A DNA stretch of 64,000 nt, from positions 1-64,000 of the forward strand of contig AJFK01000084.1 of assembly GCA_000467715.1 (NCBI GenBank), read 5' to 3'. The position numbers and the translations under genes are program-made. This document shows positions 12,930 through 22,806 of this stretch, in pieces. Every line of letters starts with the position of its first letter. The stretch's first letter is position 1. Under the pieces are notes generated by a model. That model was not told the origin of the DNA, made no database searches, and saw nothing but the letters and a program-made list of their open reading frames with translations. Source of the DNA: Hysterium pulicare CBS 123377. Its lineage: Eukaryota > Ascomycota > Dothideomycetes > Hysteriales > Hysteriaceae.

Positions 12930-13190
12930 AACCCGCTCCGCTAAAAGGAGAGACGGGGCGCTTAAGGAGCGCCTAGAAGCCATCAAATATGACGATATTC
13001 AGGAGGCCATATGTCACCAGCATTGCGTTACGAGCGGAGGCGGCGGAGAGCCTAGAGACTTTTCGCGAGTACGGCATCCCAGCCAGACGTCCCGCAGAAG
13101 TTTTGCAAGGGGAATCCAGGAAACATGGCCTGCCAAAAGCCTGTGTCCCGGCACTTGGGGGCTGAAGCGGCAGCAATGCTTGAAGTAGCA
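12930..13190 (+). mobile_element. Possible pogo-like transposase fragment (Psq-type HTH)
   Basis: On the + strand one frame reads KERLEAIKYDDIQEA and the next frame reads LETFREYGIPARRPAEVLQG, followed by RKHGLPKACVPAL. The order ALxAI, then AxxFxxYGIPxxxxxxxLxG, resembles the Psq helix-turn-helix of fungal pogo/Fot1-type DNA transposases. The two parts lie in different frames, so the fragment is broken. No DDE domain or terminal inverted repeats were found. It overlaps a minus-strand open frame, so one of the two readings may be chance. Confidence 0.3.
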
Positions 13191-13873
13191 GCCAATGCAG
13201 GCTTCTTGGCAGAGGAGGAATCAAGATGTTTCGAAGAAGTAAAAGCGACCAGATTGGATAGAGATCTTGGGTTCATACATGCAACCTTGTGTAGCTGCAT
13301 GCGTTGGCTTCAGGCTGACCGGAGTCTGATAGTGCTTCTGATTCGAGCGTGCTTTGGCGAGACTCCTGGACCACTCAGGCCTCGGACGTGGAGGGACGCT
13401 GGCATATTCAGCCGTCTGTCGCCATGATGCGTCGTCCATGCAACGTCTGAGCGGCGGATGGGCATCACAGAAGGCGCGTTGTGGACGTATTTGTGCAATG
13501 GGTGCAGGGCAGGACGCTGGGGAGAAAGTTTCTAGGAAGCAAAGAGAGCGACGACAGCGCTCCGCTGTGTAACTTCGGGCACAGCAACCCACACGCAGCG
13601 CTGCCGAAATTGTACAGCTGCCACAAGAGCAGAGATCCCAGCAGAGCCTTGATAGTCTAGAGATAGCCACAATCGACGGGCGGCGGGTTGGACGCGTGAG
13701 GGGGGGTCTATAGCGTGTTCCTGGCGACGCCGAGCAGCTGCAATGCCAGATGGAACAAAAGCAAAAACGCCAGTGATCCACGACGCCGGGCGTCCTGTGC
13801 TTCCACCAGTGAATGCTGTGGATTGGCTGTCAGTGCTGGCTGATGCTGAGAGCAAGGAACTGGACAAGCCCAT
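13052..13873 (-). other. Mostly open minus-strand frame, doubtful coding remnant
   Basis: From an ATG at 13873 one frame stays open for about 270 codons with two internal stops. The text begins MGLSSSLLSASASTDSQST and stays Ala/Ser/Arg-rich. It is in phase with part of the decayed tract at 11.2-12.0 kb and could be its 5' end. The stretch is GC-rich and open in several frames, so chance is a serious alternative. Confidence 0.22.
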
Positions 13874-13972
13874 GAAAGAGGTTTAGTGCCGTTGCTCCAT
13901 CGCCCGTCCTCCAGCGCTGATGCTGGTTCAATCGTTTTCTCAAACCAGCCTTGGCCCTAGCCCTCACTCTGA

Positions 13973-14034
13973 ACTTCTTCCTCACTCCTCACCCTCTCTT
14001 CTCTCCTTCTCCTCATCCGCCTTCTTCTCTTCAC
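13973..14034 (+). repeat. Pyrimidine-rich tract
   Basis: About 60 bases almost entirely C and T. Such tracts often sit just upstream of transcription starts in filamentous fungi, so it may mark a core promoter. Confidence 0.55.
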
Positions 14035-14813
14035 GGTCGGAGCATTGAGAATTGGATCTGATGGCGTGCTGATTTCTGTTTCGGCACCGTCACTATCCTT
14101 AAATCATCCTCTTGCTCCTCGGTCACCTCCAAGCCGGCCGTCTCCTCCGAAAGGATATCTGAAGCGTATCAGAGCCTTCTGTACCTTCAAGACCTCCATT
14201 CACTCCCTCTTCTCTCCTCAGTCACCCTTCGTGAACTCGACGAAGCGGTTCCAGAGTCTCCGAACTCAACGTCTGCCTCTCATCTCTTCGTTGAACGCAG
14301 AGCCAATCTATCCTCGACACTTCCCCTCCGGCCTGCCTGGTGTGCTACATCCTCCGTTGCGAAGGGCGTCTTTCCTGTTACTGTGTCTTTGGTAGGTGAA
14401 CCGAGTTTCTTCTTTCTTACTCTTGCCCGTCTTACTGCTTTTCACCAAACGCCCGCCCAATTCATCCCAACCATCCAATCTCTCCCCGGGTGGTTTAGAC
14501 CTGCAATAACGAGCCTGGCCCGGACCTACTCTCTGGGTTGTCAGCGAAGTGGAGATTAGCTCACTGGTGTGAGTGAATGGTGAAAGAGAGCATTTGGTTC
14601 CTCGAATTGGCAAAACTCAGTTGGGTAGCCTTGGGATTTGTGAAGGATTTGAGTCAGCGGTCAACCAATCTCGAAATTTGGAAGATCACCTTTCGGACCA
14701 GTGCCCGTCGTCACATCTCATCGCACCTCACCGCACCTCACTCTATCCGAATCCTCGGCTGGCAACTCTCACGACGCATGTTACGAGGCTCCCATTGCCA
14801 TTAGGGCGCTCGT

Positions 14814-14820
14814 TATATAT
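14814..14820 (+). promoter_or_regulatory. Candidate TATA box
   Basis: TATATAT within CGTTATATATTTTG, about 1.15 kb before the cyclin ATG. If used, the mRNA would have a very long leader. Confidence 0.3.
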
Positions 14821-15620
14821 TTTGCCTCGTTCATCTGTCTACTGTCGAACTCTCCAAAGAGACCAGGGAAACGAAACTCCTTAATTGATGAAATCAAGCT
14901 CTTAGCTCGGCCTCACACGACCCATTCCCTCTCGCGGCTCACCTCGGCGCTTCATACCGCAACTCGGGTGGAAGGCAGGGAGTGCCGATTCACATACTTC
15001 ACGTCCAGTTAATTTTAAGGTCGACTTAAGACTTATCCACATTCCAATGAGATATTGGACCCAAATCGTTCGACTTGCCGAACCGACCGGAGACTCCTCA
15101 ACCGAAATTAACTTTGAAGACTCTACCCTCCTTTCTTAACCCTGCATTCACTAATAATTCTAATTTTCTTCAAGTCTTCATTTTCCTCCATTGTCGAATT
15201 CTTGTCAAGCATCTTGGATCGGTGACTTGAAAGTTCTGATTCTATTTAAGACTGCTGCATCTGAGGTCAGATCTATTGATCTGAATTTTATATGCACCTG
15301 CTAATGTCTGGTCCTTGCCTTAGACTTGTGCTTTTCCCAGACCTGGAATATTCACATTCCCCGAGCTGTTTCTGGCGATCCACTTGCCACCAGCAACCGA
15401 CCACCGGCGGACTCGTTAACTCGTGCTCTGCCTCCTAAGGAGTACTCCCTGCGCAGTGCTCGTCAGAACGAACAATATTAGGTCGAATCCATTCCTCGCA
15501 CAAGTTCCTGGATGCAAATAGCAAGGGGCTCGATCTCTTCGACTTTTCTTAAAGATCTTCTTTTCGGTTCTTCCCGTACCTACAGTTCACTCCTTTAACG
15601 TAATATTTTAATTCTTCGAG

Positions 15621-15706
15621 GTATGAGCAATCTTTCCAAGCCTTGCATTGAACTTTGTGGGGCAATTCCTCGGAGACATGGCGTCACTAACCGAATGTCG
15701 CTCCAG
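15621..15706 (+). other. Candidate 5' UTR intron of the cyclin gene
   Basis: Starts GTATGAGC, has a CACTAACC branch-like site near 15686 and ends CTCCAG. The 86-nt length suits a fungal intron. Its splicing would remove one ATG from the leader. Confidence 0.4.
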
Positions 15707-15960
15707 GTACTCTTATAATATTTCTCGCATCTCAATCAACTCGAGAAATACGAACCCAGAGACCTTCTTTTGAACAACGCCAACTAATTACAATCATTTT
15801 TGTTTCACCTCCTTAGAGGCTGCCACTCACTAATACGGTTCTCCTACTGAACCAGACGCTCATTCACGACCTAGAACCAAGGTCGACAAATTCACCTCAG
15901 TCTGTCCCGGAGAATTGACGTCCGTTCTTTTTGTGAAATTCTCTGACGATATCAATCACC

Positions 15961-17252
15961 ATGGCCTATCAACAACCACCCCAATCCCGCTACGGGCACT
16001 GCGACAGTTACTTTGTAGACTCTCACGACGATGGCATCTACGCCGTTCGTGCGGAAGCGAGGGAGCGAGCTAGAGCCATTGCAAGAATGCAGCAACGAGC
16101 ACTTGCGGAAGAACTATCAAGGCTGACAAGCGAGGAATATCAAGAGGACGTTATGGAGCATATGGAATACATGGAGGTCAATAACCTTGGCTTCTCCGTT
16201 TCTAAATTTTGCTGCTAACCTCATTATAGTCTCAGACACTACCCGATGTCAATTCTATCGACATTCAAACAGAGATCCAGTGGTTTATGCGTCCTTACCT
16301 CCTCGACTTTCTCGTCGAAGCCCACGCTGCTTTCCAGCTCCTCCCAGAGACTCTCTTCCTTGCCGTCAACCTCCTTGATCGATATTGCTCTCGACGCGTC
16401 GTTTACAAACGTCACTACCAGCTGGTTGGATGTGCAGCACTGCTCATTGCTGCCAAATATGGCGACAGAAAGGATCGTGTGCCTACAGTTCGAGAGCTCA
16501 AATCCATGTGCTGCTCATTGTACGATGATGAAATGTTTACACAAATGGAATGGCATGTGCTGCAGACGCTGAACTGGATGATCGGACACCCTACGGTAGA
16601 TGCCTTTCTTCAATTAGCCCTCCTGGACGCCCCCTACGACCCTGAAGTCGAGCACATGAGCTTGTATATCGCCGAGATCGCCCTATTTCACAAGGATTTT
16701 GTTTCAACGCGGCCGTCCATCTTAGCTCGGTCTTCTCTTGCTCTTGCGAGGTGCATTCTCTCACGGTCCCAGGCGAAGACTACCGAATGGGCCGGAGCTT
16801 ATGATCCACAAACGGTGATGAGTTTGTCCAATCATCTATACCAACCATCACAGGTCCTCTCACGGAAATATTCGTCCATGCATCTCTCTTCAGTTTCCAC
16901 AACCGTCGACGAATTCCTACAAAAGCAAGCGCAAATTGCTAGACGAGCGGCGGCACCACCAACACCTCCAGCGACCATTGCTATCGACGAACCAAAGCCA
17001 ACCTCAGATGCGTACATCGGACCCCAAACACCGCAGAAGACTCATTATGGAGCTATCGTCCAGCATGGTTGCCTTACTCCTCCCATCACACCAGAGAACG
17101 AGCAATTTGGACAATCCAATATTAGCAAGCCTTACGGACATGCCCCTCACATGTACCCATCAACACCGACTCCCGAGCCGACTCCGAATATACAGCATCC
17201 GCAGGCGAAATACTATCATAACGCCTACCTACAACCGCAGCATGTACAGTAG
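15961..17252 (+). CDS. G1-type cyclin (CLN family)
   Basis: Exons 15961-16176 and 16230-17252 (53-nt intron, donor GTCAAT, branch GCTAAC) give 412 residues. The cyclin box starts near residue 83 with SIDIQTEIQWFMRPYLLDFL. It continues through LLDRYCSRR and GCAALLIAAKYGDRKDRVPT to the LNWMIGHPTVDAFL region, with a second helical fold to about residue 230. The C-terminal 150 residues are Pro/Gln/Thr-rich with many TP/SP sites and could act as a PEST-like degron. The order and spacing match G1 cyclins that partner Cdc28/CdkA at Start. A PHO85-type cyclin is less likely given the MRPYLLDFLVE motif. Confidence 0.87.
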
Positions 17253-18290
17253 CTTGAACCATCCAAGGTCAAGTTGTCGCTGCTTCTCACGTCAAACTAC
17301 TCGTGCACCACGCACAATCTCAATCACACCAAAAAAATCTTCCTGGCCTTCTCGATTGTACCATCAAAACTCCCATGTATGAGCGTCATAGCGTGGTCAT
17401 TTCTCCGGCATTGTGAGCGTTTGTGTTTTATTTATTGCGATATCAAAGAGTTTTCCCGGTTTTGCTTTAAGCGATTTCCTAACTGTTCATCCCCTTGACC
17501 CTTCCCAAAACAAAATTTGCGGTCATCCCTGTTTCCACACGTCTTACTTGCTCATAAGGTTTTCTCGGGGGAAAAGCACGGATGAATTTGCTGCATGTTG
17601 TCACTTTGAAGAGGCAGGCTCACCCAATCTTTTCTGGAATTCGTATGAATCCACCTAATCTGGGTCGCATCTGCCTTTCCTTCAAGTGGACGAACGGAGG
17701 GAAGAAAATAGGCTGAAATTGAATACGGAGAACGCCCTTGCTGTATAGGGCAGCAGCCCGCACAACCAAGCTCACTCGCTGTCTGTTATTTGCTTACGCG
17801 AGCAGAGATACCCTTCTGTTTGTTTAAGATTTTTCTCCCCGATTTCCTTTTTAATTCGCAAGGAAATCGATTTACATGTTGCTGTTGCGTGGAAGGAAAA
17901 GCTGGGAAATTTAGCGCGGTAGTGGATAGTAGGCTCACCATCAGATTGAATGACAGCTGTGCTGAAGAAGGTCTATCGCGAGCATAATTAACTAAAAAAA
18001 AAAGAGGTTGATTGAAAACCAAGGAAACAATTGGCTCTCGTCGCTCGCATTATGGTGATAATTTCTTTGGTACCGTGGTGCGACAAGTCAGCGTTCAGCT
18101 CTTGTTTCAAAGTCTCGCGTCACCCATGTTATAGCTGACAGGATTGTTTGGCATCTCATACAGACACTGCCACGACCTTCAACCATGCGGCGCAGTAGTT
18201 CTCCTAGGTTCCTCTCGTCCACTTACTCTCTTTACTCTTCTTTACCGTCATTACCAGATAGATCGCATTCCTTCTTGCAACATTCAATAC
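17253..18290. other. Cyclin 3' UTR and upstream intergenic
   Basis: About 1 kb with short frames only. An A-run (17993-18004) is present. No gene seen. Confidence 0.45.
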
Positions 18291-18292
18291 GA

Positions 18293-18299
18293 TATATAA
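18293..18299 (+). promoter_or_regulatory. TATA box of the small membrane protein gene
   Basis: TATATAA within ACGATATATAAGATCG, about 130 bases before the chosen ATG at 18423. A start site some 25-35 bases downstream would fall near the ATG at 18319. This favours 18423 as the first useful start. Confidence 0.5.
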
Positions 18300-18422
18300 G
18301 ATCGAATAAACGGATAATATGGCATCAGTAAGCATATAGCTCTCCCTACATTGCCCAATCAGGCTCTAACAGGCCAAAAGATTCCAAACTCCAAGCGTAG
18401 CTCCCTCTCCATATCCACGAAA

Positions 18423-18857
18423 ATGCTCCCTCCACCACCTTACAGCGACAACGATGCCACCTCCGCCCACCTCATCATATCCCCCTACGCCGACTCCGAC
18501 GCGTCCTCGCAGCCTGCCTCTCCCGCTTCCATAGAATCCTTCGACATCCTAGACGAAGTAGCCTGGCGACGAGGCCTCCCTCAATACCGTGACGGTTCCC
18601 GCCGCCGTTCTTCTCGAGCCAGTGATATCCTATCCCTCACGTGGAGGAAGAACAAGCCGGAGCTATTGTGTCTTGTCATATTCTTTCTCTTCTTTTTCAC
18701 GGCGGTCATTACCGGTGGTTGGTTCATCATAAAGAGGGATAGGGAAATGAGGGCTCATGGGGCTTGTTTGAGGGCTAGAGGTACTCCGGAGAGATGTGGT
18801 GAGATGGTATATGCGGTCTGCGTTAGTATGAGTGGCAAAGGGCTTTGCGGGGTGTGA
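18423..18857 (+). CDS. Small single-span membrane protein with PPPY motif
   Basis: 144 residues starting MLPPPPYSDNDATS. PPPY is a PPxY motif of the type bound by WW domains of Rsp5/NEDD4 ubiquitin ligases. An acidic Ser-rich segment and an Arg-rich stretch follow. A strong membrane span (LLCLVIFFLFFFTAVITGGW) comes next, then a short tail with four cysteines. The frame is open upstream without ATG. A start at 18319 would need a 35-nt intron with a good GTAAGC donor but no room for a branch site, so I did not choose it. Function unknown; a ubiquitin-ligase adaptor role is inference from the motif. Confidence 0.6.
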   Translation: MLPPPPYSDNDATSAHLIISPYADSDASSQPASPASIESFDILDEVAWRRGLPQYRDGSRRRSSRASDILSLTWRKNKPELLCLVIFFLFFFTAVITGGWFIIKRDREMRAHGACLRARGTPERCGEMVYAVCVSMSGKGLCGV

Positions 18858-20021
18858 GGAGTACAAAATATCGTGTCGAGTGGTGATATAGAAGCAACGA
18901 GCGGGCCAAATATGTGGAAAGCCTCGCGGCTTTGTGAGGGATGCTGTGGGTATGCAGGCTTCCTTGAATTTCTCTATTTGTCGTCATTTTCATTGGAGTA
19001 ATGGGCACTTGCACAACGTGCGAGCATGGATGTGGGAGTTGGCTAATGAGCTGAGCTCTGAAGAGTGCCGAGGAGTAATGGGATAGGGGTCCAGGAGTTC
19101 TGAGTTTGTCAATGAGAATGGATTGTTTCACATCTACGATGCCCACAGCAACGGCTAAGGGGATATTCTGCCAGCGTATTGTGAAACGAGACGTCCGATA
19201 CATCAGATCGATTGATTTGGTACCTCGAATGCAGACACCACTGACAGTTTTGTTCTCCTTCAGGGATGTAGTCTACATGGTAAGCTCAACAAGCTTCAAA
19301 TAATTGTGAAGACTGCATGCGTAACCAACCAAAAGCTGTTCACGACACATTTATGCACTTGACCACACGAAATACATACTTTCACGAGATTCCTTTGCAA
19401 GTGCCGATATTACACTGGGATATGTCTGTGTTCGATAGGTCAAAGAAGGTAATCGCTGAAAACCCGATTTCATGGCTTGATCTTGCTACCGCAGGAATCA
19501 ATCACGTTTGCCGTGGAGGTCGGGGCTAGATCGAGAGAAGGTTTAGGTTTGGGGCTGGGGTTGGGTTGGAGGAGGATATGGTGATTTGAGCTTGGTACTT
19601 AGGAAGAGGGAGCATTTTTCTGAAAGGCTGGTATAGGGAGGTAAGAAAATAGGTATTTAATATAAATCCTTATTTAAAGAAGCTGCAATTTCTTGAGATC
19701 TAGTCTATAATCTAAATCCAAATCTGGGTCTAAGCACACGGGGTGTCATATTCGTCGTATTCGGAGGATGCTACCAACGGCTTTCCCATCAGCCTACAAA
19801 GAAGATTTAGACCCTGGGAAAGGCACTAAAGTCAGTTGCCATGCTTAAGGTAATCTAGAAAGTATGAAATGAATAGGCACTTCTCCAGACTTGTACAGCT
19901 GTAGGAGTGCAGTACGACAAATAATGACACCAATCGTGGAGCACTATGCCAAATCCCAAATCCTAAACCAAGTCAGCCCACCCAATTCCCAATAATCCAA
20001 CAAACAGATTCCTACGACACC
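18858..20021. other. Intergenic with AT-rich patch
   Basis: Holds a G-rich stretch (about 19540-19630) and an AT-rich block (about 19650-19720). No gene seen on either strand. Confidence 0.45.
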
Positions 20022-21928
20022 TCAAAGCCTCAATTGGGCAACGACCATTGCAGCGGCCAGATACAGTAACTGTTGTGTTATGTCAGTCTCTCAAGACACG
20101 CACAAATTGGACTCTAGCTCAGGCTCACAGCAGATACAAAGTATGGCAATCCCAAGGCAACGCCACCAGACTTGATACCCTGCACCCAAAGGACTGTCAT
20201 AAGGGGAGCACCGAGCAGTGAACCGAGAGTCTTCGTAAGCATAACGATGCTAAAATCTTGGGCGTGGGTCTCAGCGTCTGGAAGGGCAATAAGAGACGAC
20301 TTGACGAGAGACATGGTAAACACCGGAAGGGCGGAACCGAGAGCATATATTATAAGTGCTATAGGGATGGTCAGTCCAATATTCAGCCAATGTGAGCGGA
20401 AAAATTGGTGTACGCACATATCAAAAGCATCCATATCTTGAATGACACGGCAACACAGAGTACGCCCAGTATTGAAATTGCAATACTGCTTTCCGCACCT
20501 AAGTAATTGAGCCGGTTCTCGGAACCAGGCTCGCTTCTGGAGGATATCGATGTGCGGATGATACGTGGAACGATAACCGTGAGAAGGCAGATATTGACGA
20601 AAGCTTTGGCTGAGAGAAGATAACCCGCCTAAGATCATGTTAAACTACTAGAGCCTTCAAGTAATATGGTAAAGATCACACCTCTGCAAACGTCCAATCA
20701 TATCTCTTGGAAATATATTGGACTAGCAACTTTGAGTCCGAACTAGCGAGAGCAGTCAGGAGAAAGGATCCAAGTAATAATTGAAAATTCCGGCGACCCG
20801 TTACTAGGCGAACAAGCATGTTGATGGCGTGGAAAATATTCCCGAGGAGGCCCCTGTCTGTTTCAAATGCATTAGAGTACCTACTAGGGCTTGAAGACCT
20901 CTCCCGAAGTAAAGGTCCTGATTCAGCAGGGTCTCCCTCAGAGGTCTCTCTTGGTTTGGTGAGATTGGTTCTCGCTTCTGGGAGTATCTTAATGGTCGGT
21001 ATAGCTATCAGGAGTAGCAAAATCCCAATGGAGAAAGGCAACCAAAGGCTTCGGCTCATAGTAAAGGCTGCTAGTGAAGGCCCGATGAAAGAGACCACGT
21101 ATGTTATAGAACTTATGTAAGCAAAATACGAAGCACTTGACACCTCCATTAGCATCCTTACTTAGACTCAGGCCAAAAGGATGATGAACCTACCGTTGGA
21201 CATATTCCTGCGCTAATGCAGCTGTAAGAGCAAAGACGGTGGAAGAAAATACACATTCACCACCAAAGACGGCTAAGAATGGACCAGCAATAATTGCTTT
21301 GGTCGGAAAGACATGCGCATAATAGCCTGAAGACGTTTCAGTGTCAGCCATAGGGAACGTTGAGATCAGGAGAAGTGGAAAAACACATGCATACCCACTA
21401 TCAGAACCCATAAAGTCATGAAAATTCGAGGAACCATGTTGAACCAAAGAACAGTTTTAATACCAAATCTTTGGGCTACAAAGCTAAATGGAATGGTTAC
21501 GACAAAGTCTTTGCATTCCAATTTAGCATGATTACTTGGCGATGTAGAAAGGATTCTAGCTTACCACAGACAATCATAGTGGTCTCCATAATCCCCTGAA
21601 TCCATGCAAGCTGCCTCTGAACTGGATCGAGCTTACAGAGTTTCTCTGGTACAGCACCATCAGGATCAATCGCTGAAGGATCATTGTGTGAATAGTAATC
21701 TCGACATAGTCTCATTTCAATGACTCGGTTTAAAGGAAGGTGGTATAAACTTGTAGCCATATGGGTAAGGATCAAAAGCACAAGCAGGGGCCATAATCCA
21801 GGACGTCTGGACTTCATGTATTTCGGAGAACAATTTCTGATTCTAGATCCAGAGTTTGCATAATCCGGCGACTGAGAAGTACGGCCAATTGTGTCCGCAG
21901 AACGTTGCGTGTCTCGTTCGAGCACCAT
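20022..21928 (-). CDS. Major facilitator superfamily transporter
   Basis: Seven exons (21565-21928, 21395-21508, 21194-21326, 20682-21135, 20418-20628, 20129-20358, 20022-20069) join in frame to 517 residues. The first span is RPGLWPLLVLLILTHMATS. It is followed by a long loop with paired Cys and the MFS-like DFVVTIPFSFVAQRFGIKTV segment at the 2-3 loop. A charged cytoplasmic loop (LTKPRETSEGDPAES) divides the two halves. The last short exon supplies span 12 (LLYLAAAMVVAQLRL). Introns are 53-70 nt. Substrate unknown; no biosynthetic genes lie nearby, so a drug or nutrient role is open. Confidence 0.85.
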
Positions 21929-22806
21929 GAAGAAGGTTGATTTGTGATCCGAGGTAGTATGGAGGACTGTGGTATCGACGAACTAAGCGGGACGTTTCAA
22001 TGGCTTAGTCATTTTCATAGGCTTTGAAGTCCAAGTGATTGACTGATGGTGATTAGGTGCGGGTATGTTGCTTGTAATACTAAGCCTTTTGTATACGAAG
22101 CCTGCGGTGGCTTTATATACCTAATCACTTTCTACATAGGCTTGATGATGGCAACTGGCTTTAATCACTTTCACCAAGCCTAAATGGCCTCTGTAGAGTC
22201 CTGGCACCGAAGTAAATAGGGGCGGGCTGAGCCAGCCATTACCTATAACTTTCCACACACTACCTAGGTAGGTTTCCAAGTTCGGAAAAATTCCATTACG
22301 CGCACGGCCTTCTAAGTTAAGAATTACAAGCAACTTATGGTCTGCTCCATATCAAAGAAAACGTGCTGGTTCAAGCAACTATGGGCTATTGGCCCATAGA
22401 GCTTAAAAAAAAAGTTCCTGAACAGCCTTGAAGAGAATCTAGGAGTAGAATCCGACTGGCTCTCAATCTGAAATATAAAATCGAAGCCGTTGAGGGCTGC
22501 TTCCTCGTGAGATGTGACGTCATTGTGGCTGGAGCTGCAACCTCTGGTTTTCCTTCCCCAAGACGAAGAGCACATAAACACAGGCGAATGATAACTTTGT
22601 TTGGTTCCTACTTGTTCTCTATCCCTCAAAACCATACTGTCACCTTTTTCTAATCCTTTTCTAAGAATCAAGCCATGACGTGTTGTTCCTAGTTTCAGGC
22701 CGTTGGGCTTTAATCATCCTTCAAGGGCTGGCACAGACTGGAGCCTATTTCTTGAAGTCTTTCCTTTCCTTCCCTTCCACAAAACTAACACTCCTCACTA
22801 TCAACC
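21929..22806. promoter_or_regulatory. Divergent promoter region, MFS and CSC1-type genes
   Basis: Separates two start codons on opposite strands. It contains several copies of the short word TAATCACTTT or close variants (about 22118-22175), possibly a regulatory repeat. No gene seen. Confidence 0.4.

Larger units (their letters stand above)
13874..15960. promoter_or_regulatory. Long promoter / 5' leader of the G1 cyclin gene
   Basis: About 2.1 kb before the cyclin ATG has no convincing gene. It holds a CT-rich block (13973-14034), a TATA-like string, a candidate leader intron and many upstream ATGs with short frames. Long leaders with upstream ORFs are a known feature of fungal G1 cyclin genes, so translational control is plausible but inferred. 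Confidence 0.5.

Noticed and set aside
13221-13781. Cys-rich 186-codon minus-strand frame resembling a secreted effector
   Set aside because: No signal peptide, cysteines come from a GC-rich repeated context, and overlapping frames are open as well.
18319-18362. Upstream start MAS plus a 35-nt intron for the PPPY protein
   Set aside because: The intron would be shorter than fungal splicing normally allows and has no room for a branch site; the TATA position also favours the downstream ATG.
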